From NCBI GenBank assembly GCA_023264815.1, contig JAHFUZ010000022.1, forward strand, positions 1 through 64,000: a DNA stretch of 64,000 nucleotides, read 5' to 3'. The translations under genes were made by a program, and so were the position numbers. Positions 50,851 to 59,762 of the stretch are shown piece after piece (positions within the stretch are counted from its first letter, which is position 1; each line of letters starts with the position of its first letter). The DNA is from Arthrobacter sp. Its GTDB lineage: Bacteria; Actinomycetota; Actinomycetes; Actinomycetales; Micrococcaceae. A model generated the notes under the pieces. It did not search any database. It worked only from the letters and a program-made list of their open reading frames with translations, and was not told where the DNA came from.

Positions 50851-52962
50851 TCAGGCCTTGGCTACGAGGGTGAGGACGTCGTACGTGGCCACCGTCTCGT
50901 CGTTCTGGTTCGTCAGGACGGCATCCCAGGCCACCTCGCCGTATTCGTCGGTTTCGCGCGGCGTGATCTTCTTGGCGGTCAGGGTCACGCGGATGGAATC
51001 CCCTGCCGCCACCGGCGTGATGAAGCGCAGGTTTTCCAGCCCGTAGTTGGCCAGGACAGGGCCCGGCGCGGGCTCCACGAACAGTCCTGCTCCCCAGGCC
51101 AGCAGGAGGTACCCGTGCGCCACGATGCCGGGGAAGAACGGGTTGGCTTCCGCCGCCTCCTGGTTGGTGTGCGCGTAGAAAGTGTCGCCGGTGGTGTGGG
51201 CAAAAGCGGAGATGTCCTCAAGGCTGACCTGGCGCAGGTCGGAGCGGACGGCATCGCCGATGCGCAGCGTCTCGAGCGGCTTGCGGAACGGATGCTCGCC
51301 TTCGGTGTCCACCGTGAAGTTGCGGTCTGCACCGGCGTGCCAGACGCCGGTGACGGCGGTGAGCATGTTGGGCGAGCCCTGGATGGCGGTGCGCTGCATG
51401 TGGTGCAGGACCGAGCGGATGCCGCCCAGTTCTTCACCGCCGCCGGCCCGGCCAGGGCCGCCGTGGACCAGGTGCGGGACCGGCGAGCCGTGGCCAGTGG
51501 AGCTGCGGGCGTCTTCGCGGTTGAGCATCAGGACGCGGCCGTGGTGCGCTGCGATCCCGGTGACGAGCGCCTGGGCTGCGGCAGGATCGTTGGTGCAGAC
51601 CGTGGCCACGAGTGAGCCGCCGCCCCGGGCGGCGAGGCGGACGGCGTCGGGCAGGTCCGTGTAGCCGATCACCGACGCGACGGGCCCAAAAGCCTCCAGC
51701 GAGTGGATCGCCTCAGCTTCCGGGTCATTCCAGCCCAGGACAACGGGTGACATAAACGCGCCTCCCTCCACCACGCCGGTGGTTCCGTCAGCGGAGGTGA
51801 CCGACGGCGAATCGAGCGTTCCGTACGCGAGCTCACCGCCGGCGTCGAGCATGGACTGCACGGCGGCGCGGACGTCGGCGAGCTGCTCGAGGGAGGCCAA
51901 GGCGCCCATGGTGACGCCCTCGGCACGCGGGTCACCGAGGACCACGCGCTCCTGGATGCGCTTCCCGACGGCGGCAATCACCGCCGGGACCAGCTCCTGC
52001 GGGACGATGGCGCGGCGGATTGATGTGCACTTCTGGCCCGCCTTGACGGTCATTTCGGTGACCACGGATTTGATGAAGGCATCGAATTCGGGCGTCCCTT
52101 CCACGCCGTCCGGGCCCAGGATGGCGGCGTTCAGGGAGTCCGTTTCCGAGGTGAACCGCACCCCGCCCTCCACCACGTTCGGGTGGGACTTCAACGCGAG
52201 CGCGGTGGAGGCGGAGCCGGTGAAGGCCACCAGGTCACGGTAGTCCAGCACGTCCAGGAGGCCGCGGACGGAACCGGAAATCAGCTGCAGCGATCCTGCG
52301 GGCAGGATGTTGGATTCGATGATCGCCTTGACCACGGCAGCGGCCACATAGCCGGTGGGGGTGGCGGGCTTGACGATGGTGGGGACGCCGGCGATGAACG
52401 CGGGCGCGAGCTTTTCCAGCATGCCCCAGACCGGGAAGTTGAACGCGTTGATCTGGACGGCGACGCCGGGGATGCGCGTGTAGATGTGTTCACCGGCAAA
52501 CGAGCCGTCCTTGGACAGCACCTCCATGGGCCCGTCCACCACCACCTGCGAGTTGGGCAGCTCGCGCCGTCCCTTGGAACCGAAAGTGAACAGCACGCCG
52601 ATGCCGCCGTCGATATCGATCATCGAATCGACCTTGGTGGCGCCGGTCTGGGCCGAAAACGTGTAGAAGTGCTCACGCCGGGCGTTCAGGTACTGTGCCA
52701 GTTCCTTGAGCTTGAGCGCACGCTGGTGGAAGGTCAGCCTGCCCAGTTCCGCCTGGCCGGTGGTGCGGCCGTACTCCACCACGGCGGCGAGGTCCAGGCC
52801 GTCTGCACTGACCTTGGCCAGGACTTCCCCGGTGCTCGCATCCCGCACGGGGACGGCGGAAGCTGCCGAACCGGCGTCGGGCGTCCACCATGAATCCTGC
52901 ACAAAGCTGGGAACGGTCTCGACGGTGTTGACGGTGGCTTCGGCTGCTGCGGTGGTGGTCAT
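50851..52962 (-). CDS. paaZ: Bifunctional oxepin-CoA hydrolase / 3-oxo-5,6-dehydrosuberyl-CoA semialdehyde dehydrogenase PaaZ
   Basis: A 703-residue fusion that opens the oxepin-CoA ring and oxidises the resulting aldehyde. The N-terminal aldehyde dehydrogenase part (about 1-530) contains INAFNFPVWGMLEKLAPAF and the catalytic Cys in GQKCTSIRR (about residue 310). The C-terminal MaoC-type hotdog hydratase (about 560-703) has FAHTTGDTFYAHTN and ANPFFPGIVAHGYLL. The ATG at 52962 is used (GGACC upstream is weak); a longer frame reaches 53067 inside the promoter. Transcribed from its own PaaR-box promoter at 53010-53032. Confidence 0.95.
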   Translation of the reverse strand: MTTTAAAEATVNTVETVPSFVQDSWWTPDAGSAASAVPVRDASTGEVLAKVSADGLDLAAVVEYGRTTGQAELGRLTFHQRALKLKELAQYLNARREHFYTFSAQTGATKVDSMIDIDGGIGVLFTFGSKGRRELPNSQVVVDGPMEVLSKDGSFAGEHIYTRIPGVAVQINAFNFPVWGMLEKLAPAFIAGVPTIVKPATPTGYVAAAVVKAIIESNILPAGSLQLISGSVRGLLDVLDYRDLVAFTGSASTALALKSHPNVVEGGVRFTSETDSLNAAILGPDGVEGTPEFDAFIKSVVTEMTVKAGQKCTSIRRAIVPQELVPAVIAAVGKRIQERVVLGDPRAEGVTMGALASLEQLADVRAAVQSMLDAGGELAYGTLDSPSVTSADGTTGVVEGGAFMSPVVLGWNDPEAEAIHSLEAFGPVASVIGYTDLPDAVRLAARGGGSLVATVCTNDPAAAQALVTGIAAHHGRVLMLNREDARSSTGHGSPVPHLVHGGPGRAGGGEELGGIRSVLHHMQRTAIQGSPNMLTAVTGVWHAGADRNFTVDTEGEHPFRKPLETLRIGDAVRSDLRQVSLEDISAFAHTTGDTFYAHTNQEAAEANPFFPGIVAHGYLLLAWGAGLFVEPAPGPVLANYGLENLRFITPVAAGDSIRVTLTAKKITPRETDEYGEVAWDAVLTNQNDETVATYDVLTLVAKA

Positions 52963-53009
52963 CGTTGACGGGTCCTTCCAACACGGGGGCAAAACGGGAA
53001 AGGCCAGCA

Positions 53010-53032
53010 TTACTGACCGTCCGTTCGGTAAT
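53010..53032. promoter_or_regulatory. PaaR-like operator shared by paaZ and the divergent thioesterase gene
   Basis: The core ACTGACCGTCCGTTCGGTAA (from 53012) is an excellent match to the ACT-N-ACCG-NN-CG-NN-CGGT-N-A form. It sits between the divergent paaZ and hotdog thioesterase genes, about 50 bp before paaZ. Confidence 0.75.
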
Positions 53033-53099
53033 ATACCTACAGTACATGAATGATCTGTGCTGCACACTGAAAGATCAATGCCCCAACCAAGGAGTGCCC

Positions 53100-53546
53100 A
53101 TGAACGCCCCAGCCCAGAACAGCCCGGACCTGGCCCCGGAACTCACCGACCACGAACTCTGGAAGATCACCCTGGGCGAGCTTGACGAGAAGATGGGCGT
53201 GAAGATCGTGGAGGAATCCGTGGAGCGCGTGGTGGCCACCATGCCCGTGGAAGGGAACCGGCAGTCCTTCGGACTCCTGCACGGCGGCGCGTCCCTCGCC
53301 GTGGGCGAGGCCGTGGGCTCCTGGGCGGCAGTCATCCACGCCAGCACGATGGGCAAGACAGCGGTGGGTGTTGACGTTTCGGCCACCCACCACCGCTCGG
53401 CACGCGAAGGCCTGATCACCATCACGGCCACCCCCATCCACCTAGGCGGCACGCTGACCACCCACGAAGTGCTGATCACCAACGATGCCGGCCAGCGGCT
53501 CTGCACACTCCGCATCACCAACCTGCTGATGAAGCGGAAGCACTAG
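53100..53546 (+). CDS. PaaI-family hotdog thioesterase (copy 1)
   Basis: A 148-residue hotdog-fold acyl-CoA thioesterase of the PaaI/DHNA-thioesterase type. The active-site region is FGLLHGGASLAVGEAVGSWAA, with the acidic residue in GEAVG, and VSATHHRSAREG follows. AAGGAG lies 5 bp before ATG 53100. It probably releases CoA from dead-end hydroxyphenylacetyl-CoA or other stalled intermediates. It is divergent from paaZ and shares its operator. A menaquinone-pathway DHNA-CoA thioesterase-like activity cannot be excluded. Confidence 0.82.
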   Translation: MNAPAQNSPDLAPELTDHELWKITLGELDEKMGVKIVEESVERVVATMPVEGNRQSFGLLHGGASLAVGEAVGSWAAVIHASTMGKTAVGVDVSATHHRSAREGLITITATPIHLGGTLTTHEVLITNDAGQRLCTLRITNLLMKRKH

Positions 53547-53591
53547 CCCGGTTTCATCGGTGCACCCTTGACACCGGCACCCCAAGTGGGA

Positions 53592-53613
53592 TTACCTAAT
53601 GAACATTCGGTAA
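53592..53613 (+). promoter_or_regulatory. PaaR-like operator and promoter of the paaI-paaK operon
   Basis: A 22-bp near-palindrome with arms TTACC-N-AATG and CATT-N-GGTAA. A consensus -35 TTGACA lies at 53568-53573, so the operator overlaps the expected -10 region, a classic repressor position. Confidence 0.7.
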
Positions 53614-53635
53614 ATAAAGCTGGAGGCAATGACGC

Positions 53636-54109
53636 ATGACTGAAGCAGCCCTCTCCGGGACCACCCACCCCATCCTGGAAAACGACTACGCCTCCGAATG
53701 GATGGGAATTGAAGTCCTGGCCGTCACCGACGGCCACGCCACCATCCGCATGACGCTCCGGCAGGAAATGCTCAACGGCTTTGGCATGGCCCACGGCGGA
53801 ATGATCTTCGCCTTCGCCGATACTGCCTTCGCGCTGGCCTGCAACCCGGTACACCCGGGCCCCGCGGATGCGGACAGCATCACGGTGGCCTCCGGCGTGG
53901 ACATCAATTTCCTCAAGCCGGCCTACCGCGGCCAGGTGATCACAGCCGTCGCGGACCGCCGTTCCAGCGCGGGCCGCAGCGGACTCTATGACATCCAGAT
54001 CTTCGCGGCCGACGCCGGCGCACCCTCCGGACCGCCGCTCAGTTCCGGCACGTTTGGCGAACTCATTGCCGAGTTCCGCGGACGCAGCCGCACCATCCCC
54101 AAGAAGTAG
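53636..54109 (+). CDS. paaI: Hydroxyphenylacetyl-CoA thioesterase PaaI
   Basis: A 157-residue hotdog thioesterase. The PaaI signature NGFGMAHGGMIFAFADTAFA contains the catalytic Asp and HGG turn; AYRGQVITAVADRR follows. It hydrolyses ring-hydroxylated phenylacetyl-CoA that would otherwise trap CoA. It is followed after 6 bp by paaK and preceded by a PaaR-controlled promoter. Confidence 0.93.
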   Translation: MTEAALSGTTHPILENDYASEWMGIEVLAVTDGHATIRMTLRQEMLNGFGMAHGGMIFAFADTAFALACNPVHPGPADADSITVASGVDINFLKPAYRGQVITAVADRRSSAGRSGLYDIQIFAADAGAPSGPPLSSGTFGELIAEFRGRSRTIPKK

Positions 54110-54115
54110 GAAACC

Positions 54116-55471
54116 ATGACTCTCCACGCCCCCGAAACGCCCCTTTCACAGACCTCGGCCGAGGCCGTGCTGGATCCCGAAGAGACCATGTCCCGCGACG
54201 AGCTGGAAGCCCTCCAGCTCGGCCGCCTGCAGCACACCGTGGCGTACGCCTACGACCGCGTGCCGCTCTACAAGCGCAAGTTTGACGAAGCCGGCATCCA
54301 CCCCAGCGACCTCCGCGAACTCAGCGACCTGGGCAACTTCCCCTTCACCACCAAGGATGACCTGCGCGCCGAGTACCCGTTCGGCATGTTCGCGGTGCCG
54401 CAGGCCGAAGTAGCCCGCGTGCACGCCAGCTCGGGCACCACCGGCCGGCCCACCGTCGTCGGGTACACCAAGCAGGACCTGGCCGACTGGGCCAAGCTGG
54501 TGGCCCGTTCGCTGCGCGCCTCCGGCATCCGCCCCGGCATGAAGGTCCACAACGCCTACGGCTACGGCCTGTTCACCGGCGGCCTGGGCGCCCACGCCGG
54601 CGCCGAGGCCCTGGGCTGCACGGTCATCCCCATCTCCGGCGGGCAGACCGAGCGCCAGATCCAGCTGATCCAGGACTTCAAGCCGGACGCCATCCTGGCC
54701 ACCCCCACGTACCTGCTGACCATCGCGGACGCCATGGCCCACATGGGCATCGACCCCGCCTCCACGTCCCTGAAGTTCGCGGTCCTCGGCGCCGAGCCCT
54801 GGACCGAGGAAATGCGGCACGAACTCGAAGTCACCATGAACATCAAGGCGTGCGACATCTACGGCCTGTCCGAGGTGATGGGCCCGGGCGTAGCCGGCGA
54901 GGCTGTGGAAACCCAAGACGGCAGCCACATCTGGGAGGACCATTTCCGTCCGGAGATCATCGATCCCTTCAAGCCCGAGGTGGGCAAGGAGAACGTGCTG
55001 CGCGACGGCGAACACGGCGAACTCGTGTTCACGTCCCTGACCAAGGAAGCGCTGCCGATCATCCGGTACCGCACCAAGGACCTCACCCGGCTCCTGCCCG
55101 GCACCGCCCGCCCAGCGCACCGCCGGATGGGCCGCATCACCGGACGCAGCGACGACATGATCATCCTGCGCGGCGTGAACGTCTTCCCGTCCCAGATCGA
55201 GGAGATCGCGCTCCGCATTCCGGAGCTGAGCCCGCACTTCCAGCTGGAACTCACCCGCCCCGAGGGCCAGCGGATGGACCAGATGACCGTCAAGATCGAA
55301 CGCCGGGAGACCGTCACCATCGAGCAAAGCACGACGGCGGCACGCACCCTGCAGGAGCAGATCAAGATCCACGTGGGTTCTTCGTGCCGGGTGGACGTGG
55401 TGGAGCCCGGGGCCCTTGAACGGTCCAACGGCAAGCTGCGCCGCATCTACGACATGCGGCCAAAGCAGTAG
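54116..55471 (+). CDS. paaK: Phenylacetate-CoA ligase PaaK
   Basis: A 451-residue adenylate-forming ligase that converts phenylacetate, ATP and CoA to phenylacetyl-CoA, the first step of the pathway and the source of the inducer. Visible motifs: the P-loop SSGTTGRPTVVGYT, YGLFTGGLGAHAGAEALG, the adenylate site DIYGLSEVMGPG and the C-terminal GRSDDMIILRGVNVFPSQIEE. Length is normal. It is co-transcribed with paaI and the following TetR gene (1-bp overlap with its upstream GTG). Confidence 0.97.
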   Translation: MTLHAPETPLSQTSAEAVLDPEETMSRDELEALQLGRLQHTVAYAYDRVPLYKRKFDEAGIHPSDLRELSDLGNFPFTTKDDLRAEYPFGMFAVPQAEVARVHASSGTTGRPTVVGYTKQDLADWAKLVARSLRASGIRPGMKVHNAYGYGLFTGGLGAHAGAEALGCTVIPISGGQTERQIQLIQDFKPDAILATPTYLLTIADAMAHMGIDPASTSLKFAVLGAEPWTEEMRHELEVTMNIKACDIYGLSEVMGPGVAGEAVETQDGSHIWEDHFRPEIIDPFKPEVGKENVLRDGEHGELVFTSLTKEALPIIRYRTKDLTRLLPGTARPAHRRMGRITGRSDDMIILRGVNVFPSQIEEIALRIPELSPHFQLELTRPEGQRMDQMTVKIERRETVTIEQSTTAARTLQEQIKIHVGSSCRVDVVEPGALERSNGKLRRIYDMRPKQ

Positions 55472-55497
55472 TGAGCGTTCGTGAGAAACTAGGCACC

Positions 55498-56130
55498 ATG
55501 CCCAGCACCACCGAAACAGCCACTGCCGCGGCCACCAAGCGCGGCCGCCCCGGTTACGACCAGCAGTCCGTGCTGCTCATCGCCGTCGACGTTTTCAACC
55601 GGCACGGCTATGACGCCACCTCCATGGGCATCCTGGCCGAGAACCTGGGTATCTCCAAGTCCGCCATCTACCACCATGTGCCTTCCAAGGGGGACCTCCT
55701 CAAGCTGGCGCTGGATCATGCGCTTGGCGGCCTGGAGGCCATCCTGCAGGCCCCGCAGGCCCGGACCGGCGCGGCGGACTCCCGGCTGGAATTTGTGCTC
55801 CGGCAGACGGTGGCCGTACTGGTGGAGCGCCTGCCGTTCGTCACCCTGCTCCTGCGTCTGCGGGGGAACACCGAGATTGAACGCGACGCGCTGGAACGCC
55901 GCCGCGCCTTCGACCACGAGGTGGCGGAGCTCATTTCGGCTGCCCGCGACGAAGGATCGCTGCGGCAGGACATCGATCCACGCACCGTAACGAGGCTGCT
56001 GTTCGGCACCATCAACTCGATCGTCGAATGGTACAAGCCGGGCGGCTCCCTCTCGCCCGGAAAACTGGCCGACGACGTCATCACCATCGCCTTCGACGGC
56101 CTTCACGCACCCCGGCAGCCGCTGACCTGA
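55498..56130 (+). CDS. paaR: TetR-family regulator, probable PaaR repressor
   Basis: A 210-residue regulator (219 if started at GTG 55471, which overlaps the paaK stop). N-terminal HTH: LIAVDVFNRHGYDATSMGIL, then AENLGISKSAIYHHVPSKGDLL. The C-terminal domain is of the TetR_C_33-like type. Actinobacterial PaaR proteins repress paa genes and are released by phenylacetyl-CoA; location between paaK and the beta-oxidation genes and five matching operators in the locus support this. Regulation of itself from the paaI promoter is inferred. Confidence 0.88.
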   Translation: MPSTTETATAAATKRGRPGYDQQSVLLIAVDVFNRHGYDATSMGILAENLGISKSAIYHHVPSKGDLLKLALDHALGGLEAILQAPQARTGAADSRLEFVLRQTVAVLVERLPFVTLLLRLRGNTEIERDALERRRAFDHEVAELISAARDEGSLRQDIDPRTVTRLLFGTINSIVEWYKPGGSLSPGKLADDVITIAFDGLHAPRQPLT

Positions 56131-56171
56131 TCCCAGGGTTGACCTCCACGGCAGGGCGTGCCATCTTTATA

Positions 56172-56188
56172 GAACGAACGGTCGGTAA
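56172..56188 (+). promoter_or_regulatory. PaaR-like operator before the thiolase operon
   Basis: GAACGAACGGTCGGTAA is the reverse complement of most of the box before paaA. It lies about 45 bp before the thiolase ATG. Confidence 0.65.
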
Positions 56189-56234
56189 ATAATTCCTGTC
56201 CGGCCCGCTTCCCTGCTGAAAAGGATTTGTTCTT

Positions 56235-57446
56235 ATGGTTGAGGCTTTTCTTGTTGGCGGCGTCCGGACGCCGGTAGGCCGTTACGGCGGCGCACTGTCC
56301 TCGGTCCGCCCGGATGACCTGGCCGCGCTGGTGGTCCGCGAAGCCGTCTCCCGCGCGGGACTGGATCCGGACAGCATTGAAGAGGTGATCCTCGGAAACG
56401 CCAACGGTGCGGGCGAGGAAAACCGCAACGTGGCCCGGATGGCCACGCTGCTGGCAGGACTTCCCCTCCACATCCCGGGCATCACGGTGAACAGGCTTTG
56501 CGCGTCCGGGCTGAGCGCGATCATCCAGGCCAGCCAAATGATCAAGTCAGGCGCTGCGGATGTGGTGATCGCCGGCGGCGTGGAATCCATGAGCCGGGCG
56601 CCGTGGGTCCAGGAAAAGCCCGCCACTGCGTTCGCCAAGCCCGGCCAGATCTTCGACACCTCCATCGGCTGGCGGTTCGCCAACCCGAAGTTCCAAAAGG
56701 GCGAGCTGTCCCGCGGCGGGAAGATGACGTACTCCATGCCGGAAACCGCCGAGGAAGTGGCCCGCGTGGACAGCATCTCCCGCGAGGACGCTGACGCCTT
56801 CGCGGTCCGCTCCCACGAACGGTCCCTGGCGGCCATCGCCGCAGGCCGGTTCACGGACGAAATCGTGCCGGTAACGGTCAAGACCCGCAAAGCAGAGACC
56901 GTCGTGGACACCGATGAGGGCCCCCGCGCCGGTACCACCATGGACGTCCTCGCCGGACTCCGCCCCGTGGTTGCCGGTGGTTCCGTGGTGACCGCAGGAA
57001 ACTCGTCCACCCTGAACGACGGTGCGTCGGCCATCATCGTCGCGTCCGAAGCCGCCATCAAACGCCTCGGCCTGACCCCGCGGGCCCGCATCATCGACGG
57101 CGCCTCGGCCGGCTGCGAACCCGAGATCATGGGGATCGGGCCCGTACCCGCCACGCAGAAGGTGCTCCAGCGGAGCGGGCTCAGCGCAGGCGACCTCGGC
57201 GCCGTCGAACTTAATGAAGCGTTCGCCACCCAGTCCCTCGCGAGCATGCGGCGGCTGGGCCTGGATCCTGAGATTGTGAATAACGACGGCGGCGCCATCA
57301 GCCTGGGGCATCCGCTCGGTTCCAGCGGCTCCCGGATCGCCATCACCCTGCTGGGGCGGATGGAACGCGAGGACGCGAAGATCGGCCTCGCCACCATGTG
57401 CATCGGCGTGGGCCAGGGCACCGCGATGCTGCTGGAGCGCGTGTAA
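56235..57446 (+). CDS. paaJ: Acetyl-CoA acyltransferase (beta-ketoadipyl/3-oxo-5,6-dehydrosuberyl-CoA thiolase)
   Basis: A 403-residue thiolase. Catalytic residues: Cys89 (NRLCASGLS), His in GHPLGSSGSR and Cys389 (CIGVGQG), with LNEAFATQ also present. In the paa pathway PaaJ cleaves 3-oxo-5,6-dehydrosuberyl-CoA and later 3-oxoadipyl-CoA. It is first of a PaaR-controlled three-gene operon; its TAA stop shares a base with the next ATG (TAATG). Confidence 0.93.
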   Translation: MVEAFLVGGVRTPVGRYGGALSSVRPDDLAALVVREAVSRAGLDPDSIEEVILGNANGAGEENRNVARMATLLAGLPLHIPGITVNRLCASGLSAIIQASQMIKSGAADVVIAGGVESMSRAPWVQEKPATAFAKPGQIFDTSIGWRFANPKFQKGELSRGGKMTYSMPETAEEVARVDSISREDADAFAVRSHERSLAAIAAGRFTDEIVPVTVKTRKAETVVDTDEGPRAGTTMDVLAGLRPVVAGGSVVTAGNSSTLNDGASAIIVASEAAIKRLGLTPRARIIDGASAGCEPEIMGIGPVPATQKVLQRSGLSAGDLGAVELNEAFATQSLASMRRLGLDPEIVNNDGGAISLGHPLGSSGSRIAITLLGRMEREDAKIGLATMCIGVGQGTAMLLERV

Positions 57447-58234
57447 TGGCCGCGCCCGCCCTCGCCAACGAACAGTTCAGCACCCTCCTGGTGGAGGAGC
57501 GCGAGGACCGCATGGTGGTCCTCCTCAACCGGCCGGACGTCCGCAACGCCATCGACCAGCAGATGGTGGACGAACTGCACACGGTCTGCGCCGCGCTGGA
57601 ACAGAACCCCAAGGTCCTGATCATCGCCGGCGTCGACGGCGTGTTTGCCTCCGGCGCGGACATCGCCCAGCTGCGTGAACGCCGCCGGGACGACGCGCTG
57701 CAGGGCATCAACTCCACCATCTTCGTGCGGATCGCCAAACTGCCCATGCCGGTCATTGCCGCGCTCGACGGCTACTGCCTGGGCGGCGGCGCCGAGCTCG
57801 CCTACGCTGCGGACTTCCGGATCGGCACGCCCAGTGTGCGGATCGGCAACCCCGAGACCGGGCTGGGCATCCTCGCCGCGGCCGGTGCCAGCTGGCGGCT
57901 GAAGGAACTGGTGGGCGAGCCGCTGGCCAAGCAGATCCTGCTGGCCGGTCTGGTGCTCCGTGCCGAGGACGCCCTGGCAGCGAACCTCATCACGGAAATC
58001 CACGAGGCCCCGGAACTGATGGACGCGGCCCACAACCTCGCTGACCGGATCGGCCGCCAGGACCCGCTGGCCGTGCGGATCACCAAGTCCGTGTTCCACG
58101 CACCGGCCGAGGCTCATCCGCTGATTGACCAGCTGGCGCAGGGAATCCTCTTTGAGTCCCAGGCCAAGTTTGACCGCATGCAGGCTTTCTTGGACAAAAA
58201 AACAGCCAAGAGGACAGAAAAGAACCAGTCATGA
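57446..58234 (+). CDS. paaF: Enoyl-CoA hydratase, PaaF-like
   Basis: A 262-residue crotonase-fold hydratase. Oxyanion-hole segments are GVFASGADIAQL and DGYCLGGGAELAYAADFRIG; a catalytic-type Glu lies in GNPETGLGI. It is between thiolase and 3-hydroxyacyl-CoA dehydrogenase genes with overlapping ends, so it most likely hydrates 2,3-dehydroadipyl-CoA (PaaF). The division of labour with the PaaG-like protein is inferred from position. Confidence 0.85.
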   Translation: MAAPALANEQFSTLLVEEREDRMVVLLNRPDVRNAIDQQMVDELHTVCAALEQNPKVLIIAGVDGVFASGADIAQLRERRRDDALQGINSTIFVRIAKLPMPVIAALDGYCLGGGAELAYAADFRIGTPSVRIGNPETGLGILAAAGASWRLKELVGEPLAKQILLAGLVLRAEDALAANLITEIHEAPELMDAAHNLADRIGRQDPLAVRITKSVFHAPAEAHPLIDQLAQGILFESQAKFDRMQAFLDKKTAKRTEKNQS

Positions 58235-59088
58235 AAAAACCTGACCTTCCTTCCACCGTCGGCGTCCTCGGCGGCGGCCGCATGGGCGCGGGAATCGCGC
58301 ACGCCTTCCTGATCAACGGAGCCGACGTCCTGGTGGTGGAGCGCGACGAAGAGTCCGCCGAAGCCGCACGGGAACGGGTGGAATCAGCCGCCGCCAAGAG
58401 CATCGAACGCGGTGCCACGGACGTCAACCTCGATGAGATGGTGTCCCGGCTCGCCGTCACAGTGGACTACGACGACTTCACGGACCGCCAGCTGGTGGTG
58501 GAGGCCGTTCCCGAGGACTGGGACCTGAAGGTTACGGCGCTCCGGGGCATCGAAGCCCGGCTGGCAGAGGACGCGTTCCTCGCCTCCAACACGTCGTCCC
58601 TGTCCGTGAACGGCCTGGCCCGTGAGCTGAAGCGGCCGCAGAATTTCCTCGGCCTGCATTTCTTCAACCCCGTTCCCGCGTCCACCCTCATCGAGGTGGT
58701 GCTCGGCGAACAAACGTCCCCGGCCGCGGCCGCCGCGGCCAAAAAGTGGGTGGAGGCACTCGGCAAGACCGCCGTCGTCGTTAATGACGCACCCGGTTTT
58801 GCCTCATCGCGCCTGGGCGTGGCCATTGCACTGGAAGCGATGCGCATGGTGGAGGAAGGCGTGGCGTCCGCGGAGGATATCGACAACGCCATGGTCCTGG
58901 GCTACAAGCACCCCACCGGGCCGCTGCGGACCACGGACATCGTGGGCCTGGACGTGCGGCTGGGCATAGCCGAATACCTGCAGTCCACGCTCGGTGACCG
59001 GTTCGCTCCGCCGCAGATCCTCAGGGACAAAGTGGCCCGCGGCGAGCTGGGCCGCAAAGCCGGCAAGGGCTTCTTCGACTGGTCCTGA
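58231..59088 (+). CDS. paaH: 3-hydroxyacyl-CoA dehydrogenase, PaaH-like
   Basis: A 285-residue NAD-dependent dehydrogenase that oxidises 3-hydroxyadipyl-CoA. The dinucleotide fold starts VGVLGGGRMGAGIAHAF; further motifs are SNTSSLSVNGLA, GLHFFNPVPASTLIEVV and VVVNDAPGFASSRL. It is a single-domain form like PaaH of other actinobacteria. It overlaps the hydratase gene by ATGA and ends the operon. Confidence 0.93.
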   Translation: MKKPDLPSTVGVLGGGRMGAGIAHAFLINGADVLVVERDEESAEAARERVESAAAKSIERGATDVNLDEMVSRLAVTVDYDDFTDRQLVVEAVPEDWDLKVTALRGIEARLAEDAFLASNTSSLSVNGLARELKRPQNFLGLHFFNPVPASTLIEVVLGEQTSPAAAAAAKKWVEALGKTAVVVNDAPGFASSRLGVAIALEAMRMVEEGVASAEDIDNAMVLGYKHPTGPLRTTDIVGLDVRLGIAEYLQSTLGDRFAPPQILRDKVARGELGRKAGKGFFDWS

Positions 59089-59097
59089 CCGCGCCTG

Positions 59098-59180
59098 TTC
59101 GCGTTACCCCGCGCGCCGCAGCGACGTGATCATCCGCCTGATGTCCTGGTACTCGGGCGTCCGGAAAATTTGATCGGATC
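59098..59180 (-). pseudogene. Possible C-terminal remnant of a minus-strand gene
   Basis: In one minus-strand frame the sequence reads IFRTPEYQDIRRMITSLRRA and then a TAA stop near 59106. The composition is protein-like, but no start exists upstream because a HATPase gene promoter follows. It may be the tail of a deleted gene. Family not recognised. Confidence 0.25.
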
Positions 59181-59264
59181 TTGAGCAAACCCTTCGGAAC
59201 CCATGCAGTTTGGGGTTCACTCTGGATTCATCACCACAAGAACGGCGGGGAAGCAGGCAGTCTC

Positions 59265-59738
59265 ATGGGGAACGATTCAGCTCTCGACGAGGTAGTCGCG
59301 GTGGGAGGAGTGATCACCGATCACCATCCACTCGATTTCTACAGCTTGGGGCTGGCCGGTTGCATTGACCGACTCACTGCCCCTCTCCGCCAACAGGGGA
59401 CGGCAGTCCGCTGGGATACTCCGCACTGGGGCATCGAGATCCCGGCGGACTGCGCGTCCCTCCTGTACCAGGCAGCCCGCGAAGCACTGAGCAACGCCTT
59501 CAAGTACTCCGAGGCCTCCGAACTCACGGTTCAGCTTGCCGCCGTGGGTCACGGCGTGCGCCTGGTGGTGTCCGACGACGGCACGGGCTTTGACAGCCAT
59601 CTCGCCCTGAGCGGGCGGCACCATGGCTATGGCCTGCGGCTGATGTCGGTGGCCGTGCACGAGGCCGGCGGCACCGTGCAGGTCACGTCGACGCCGGGGC
59701 AGGGCACCACTGTCTCGGTCACCCTGCCCCTGGACTGA
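59265..59738 (+). CDS. Stand-alone HATPase domain protein (histidine-kinase-like, lacks DHp helix)
   Basis: A 158-residue protein equivalent to the C-terminal half of a NarL-type histidine kinase. It starts within the LHP-like segment DHHPLDFYSLGLAGCIDRL and includes the N box REALSNAFKYSEAS, the G1 box VVSDDGTGFD and G2 GYGLRLMSVAVHEAGGTV. No His phospho-acceptor helix or membrane segment is present and no receiver gene is adjacent. The ATG at 59265 is used; a TTG at 59181 would add 28 residues of poor quality. It may be a truncated kinase or an anti-sigma-like ATP-binding protein. Confidence 0.7.
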   Translation: MGNDSALDEVVAVGGVITDHHPLDFYSLGLAGCIDRLTAPLRQQGTAVRWDTPHWGIEIPADCASLLYQAAREALSNAFKYSEASELTVQLAAVGHGVRLVVSDDGTGFDSHLALSGRHHGYGLRLMSVAVHEAGGTVQVTSTPGQGTTVSVTLPLD

Positions 59739-59762
59739 ACGTTTTCGGAAGGGACTGGGGGC

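Noticed and set aside
56282..58117. 611-codon minus-strand frame across the thiolase and hydratase genes
   Set aside because: Shadow frame; the plus-strand genes carry intact catalytic residues and coupled starts.
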